Source of the DNA: JBDFMH01 sp047238125
GTDB taxonomy: Bacteria; Pseudomonadota; Alphaproteobacteria; Sphingomonadales; Sphingomonadaceae
Direction: 5' to 3'
DNA length: 64,000 nucleotides
NCBI RefSeq assembly: GCF_047238125.1
Contig: NZ_JBDFMH010000001.1
Location: 2,046,001 to 2,110,000 of the forward strand
Shown here: piece by piece, positions 63,952 through 64,000 of the stretch
Layout: the number at the start of each line of letters is the position of its first letter
Numbering within the stretch: position 1 is the stretch's first letter
Position numbers and translations under genes: made by a program
Notes under the pieces: model-generated
Database searches by the model: none
Told to the model about the DNA's origin: nothing
The model's input: the letters and a program-made list of their open reading frames with translations, nothing else

Positions 63952-64000
63952 TTGGCCAAGGAAGAACTGCTCGAGATGCGCGGCCAGGTGGTGGAGCTGC
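63952..64000 (+). CDS. infA: Translation initiation factor IF-1, 5' end only
   Basis: The window ends 16 codons into this gene. TTG is the start codon, then AKEELLEMRGQVVEL, the conserved N-terminus of IF-1. AGAGG lies five bases before the TTG. Only the partial gene can be described; the rest lies outside the window. Confidence 0.9.
   Translation, partial: MAKEELLEMRGQVVEL

Overview
This is a 64-kb stretch of a high-GC alphaproteobacterial chromosome, most likely from the order Sphingomonadales (Sphingomonas or a close relative). The pointers are a two-piece, permuted tmRNA with the tag ANDNEALAIAA, two secreted proteins with the PEPxxWA-CTERM anchor, the rimP-nusA-ylxR-infB-rbfA-truB-rpsO-pnp gene order, and several families of intergenic palindromes that recur in the window.

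Layout. (1) 124-1584: an adrenodoxin-type FAD reductase and tRNA-Pro(CGG). (2) About 1585-26400: a visibly less GC-rich signalling block that starts right after the tRNA. It holds three c-di-GMP turnover proteins (MHYT-GGDEF-EAL, membrane GGDEF-EAL, PAS-GGDEF-EAL), a PilZ protein, a PAS-HWE kinase-receiver hybrid, a very large GH18-like/NodB/GT2 exopolysaccharide-type protein whose last 51 codons are cut off by a stop codon, and one contiguous chemotaxis operon. The operon runs: globin-coupled receptor, STAS protein, cheA, cheR, cheB, cheD, cheY, cheW, a cheB paralogue without its catalytic Ser and His, a small helical protein, a lone receiver, an unrecognised membrane protein, and a FixJ-type regulator. 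No flagellar genes are present, so the output may be pili or polysaccharide rather than flagella (inference). (3) 26380-29700: broken genes at what may be the far edge of the block, then a Dabb-PASTA fusion, an ABM monooxygenase and an MDR oxidoreductase. (4) 29865-35000: four glycosyltransferase-type genes including a fused sucrose-phosphate synthase/phosphatase. (5) 35444-37921: a PQQ-type sugar dehydrogenase lipoprotein and a divergent acyltransferase-3.

(6) 38051-49454: the core translation/RNA operon, with thymidine kinase and a GNAT acetyltransferase placed between rbfA and truB, ending in pnp and a strong terminator. (7) 49611-55617: a DUF2256 protein, a small lipoprotein, tmRNA, mscL, a lemA-TPM-TPM-Nudix operon, nusB and thiL. 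(8) 55809-62597: two PEP-CTERM proteins, an SDR, a GST, the H+-pyrophosphatase and a Tet-type MFS exporter. (9) 62664-64000: a low-GC orphan gene with an HEPN-like RNxxxH motif, a repeat-rich gap, and the first codons of infA.

The points I find most worth checking are: the catalytically dead CheB next to a complete CheB within an operon that also contains an STAS protein and an unknown membrane sensor; a palindromic repeat that has become part of the ylxR coding sequence; the TAA that truncates the trifunctional polysaccharide protein; and the Dabb-PASTA fusion. All assignments come from reading the sequence and from knowledge of the families; no database search was run.
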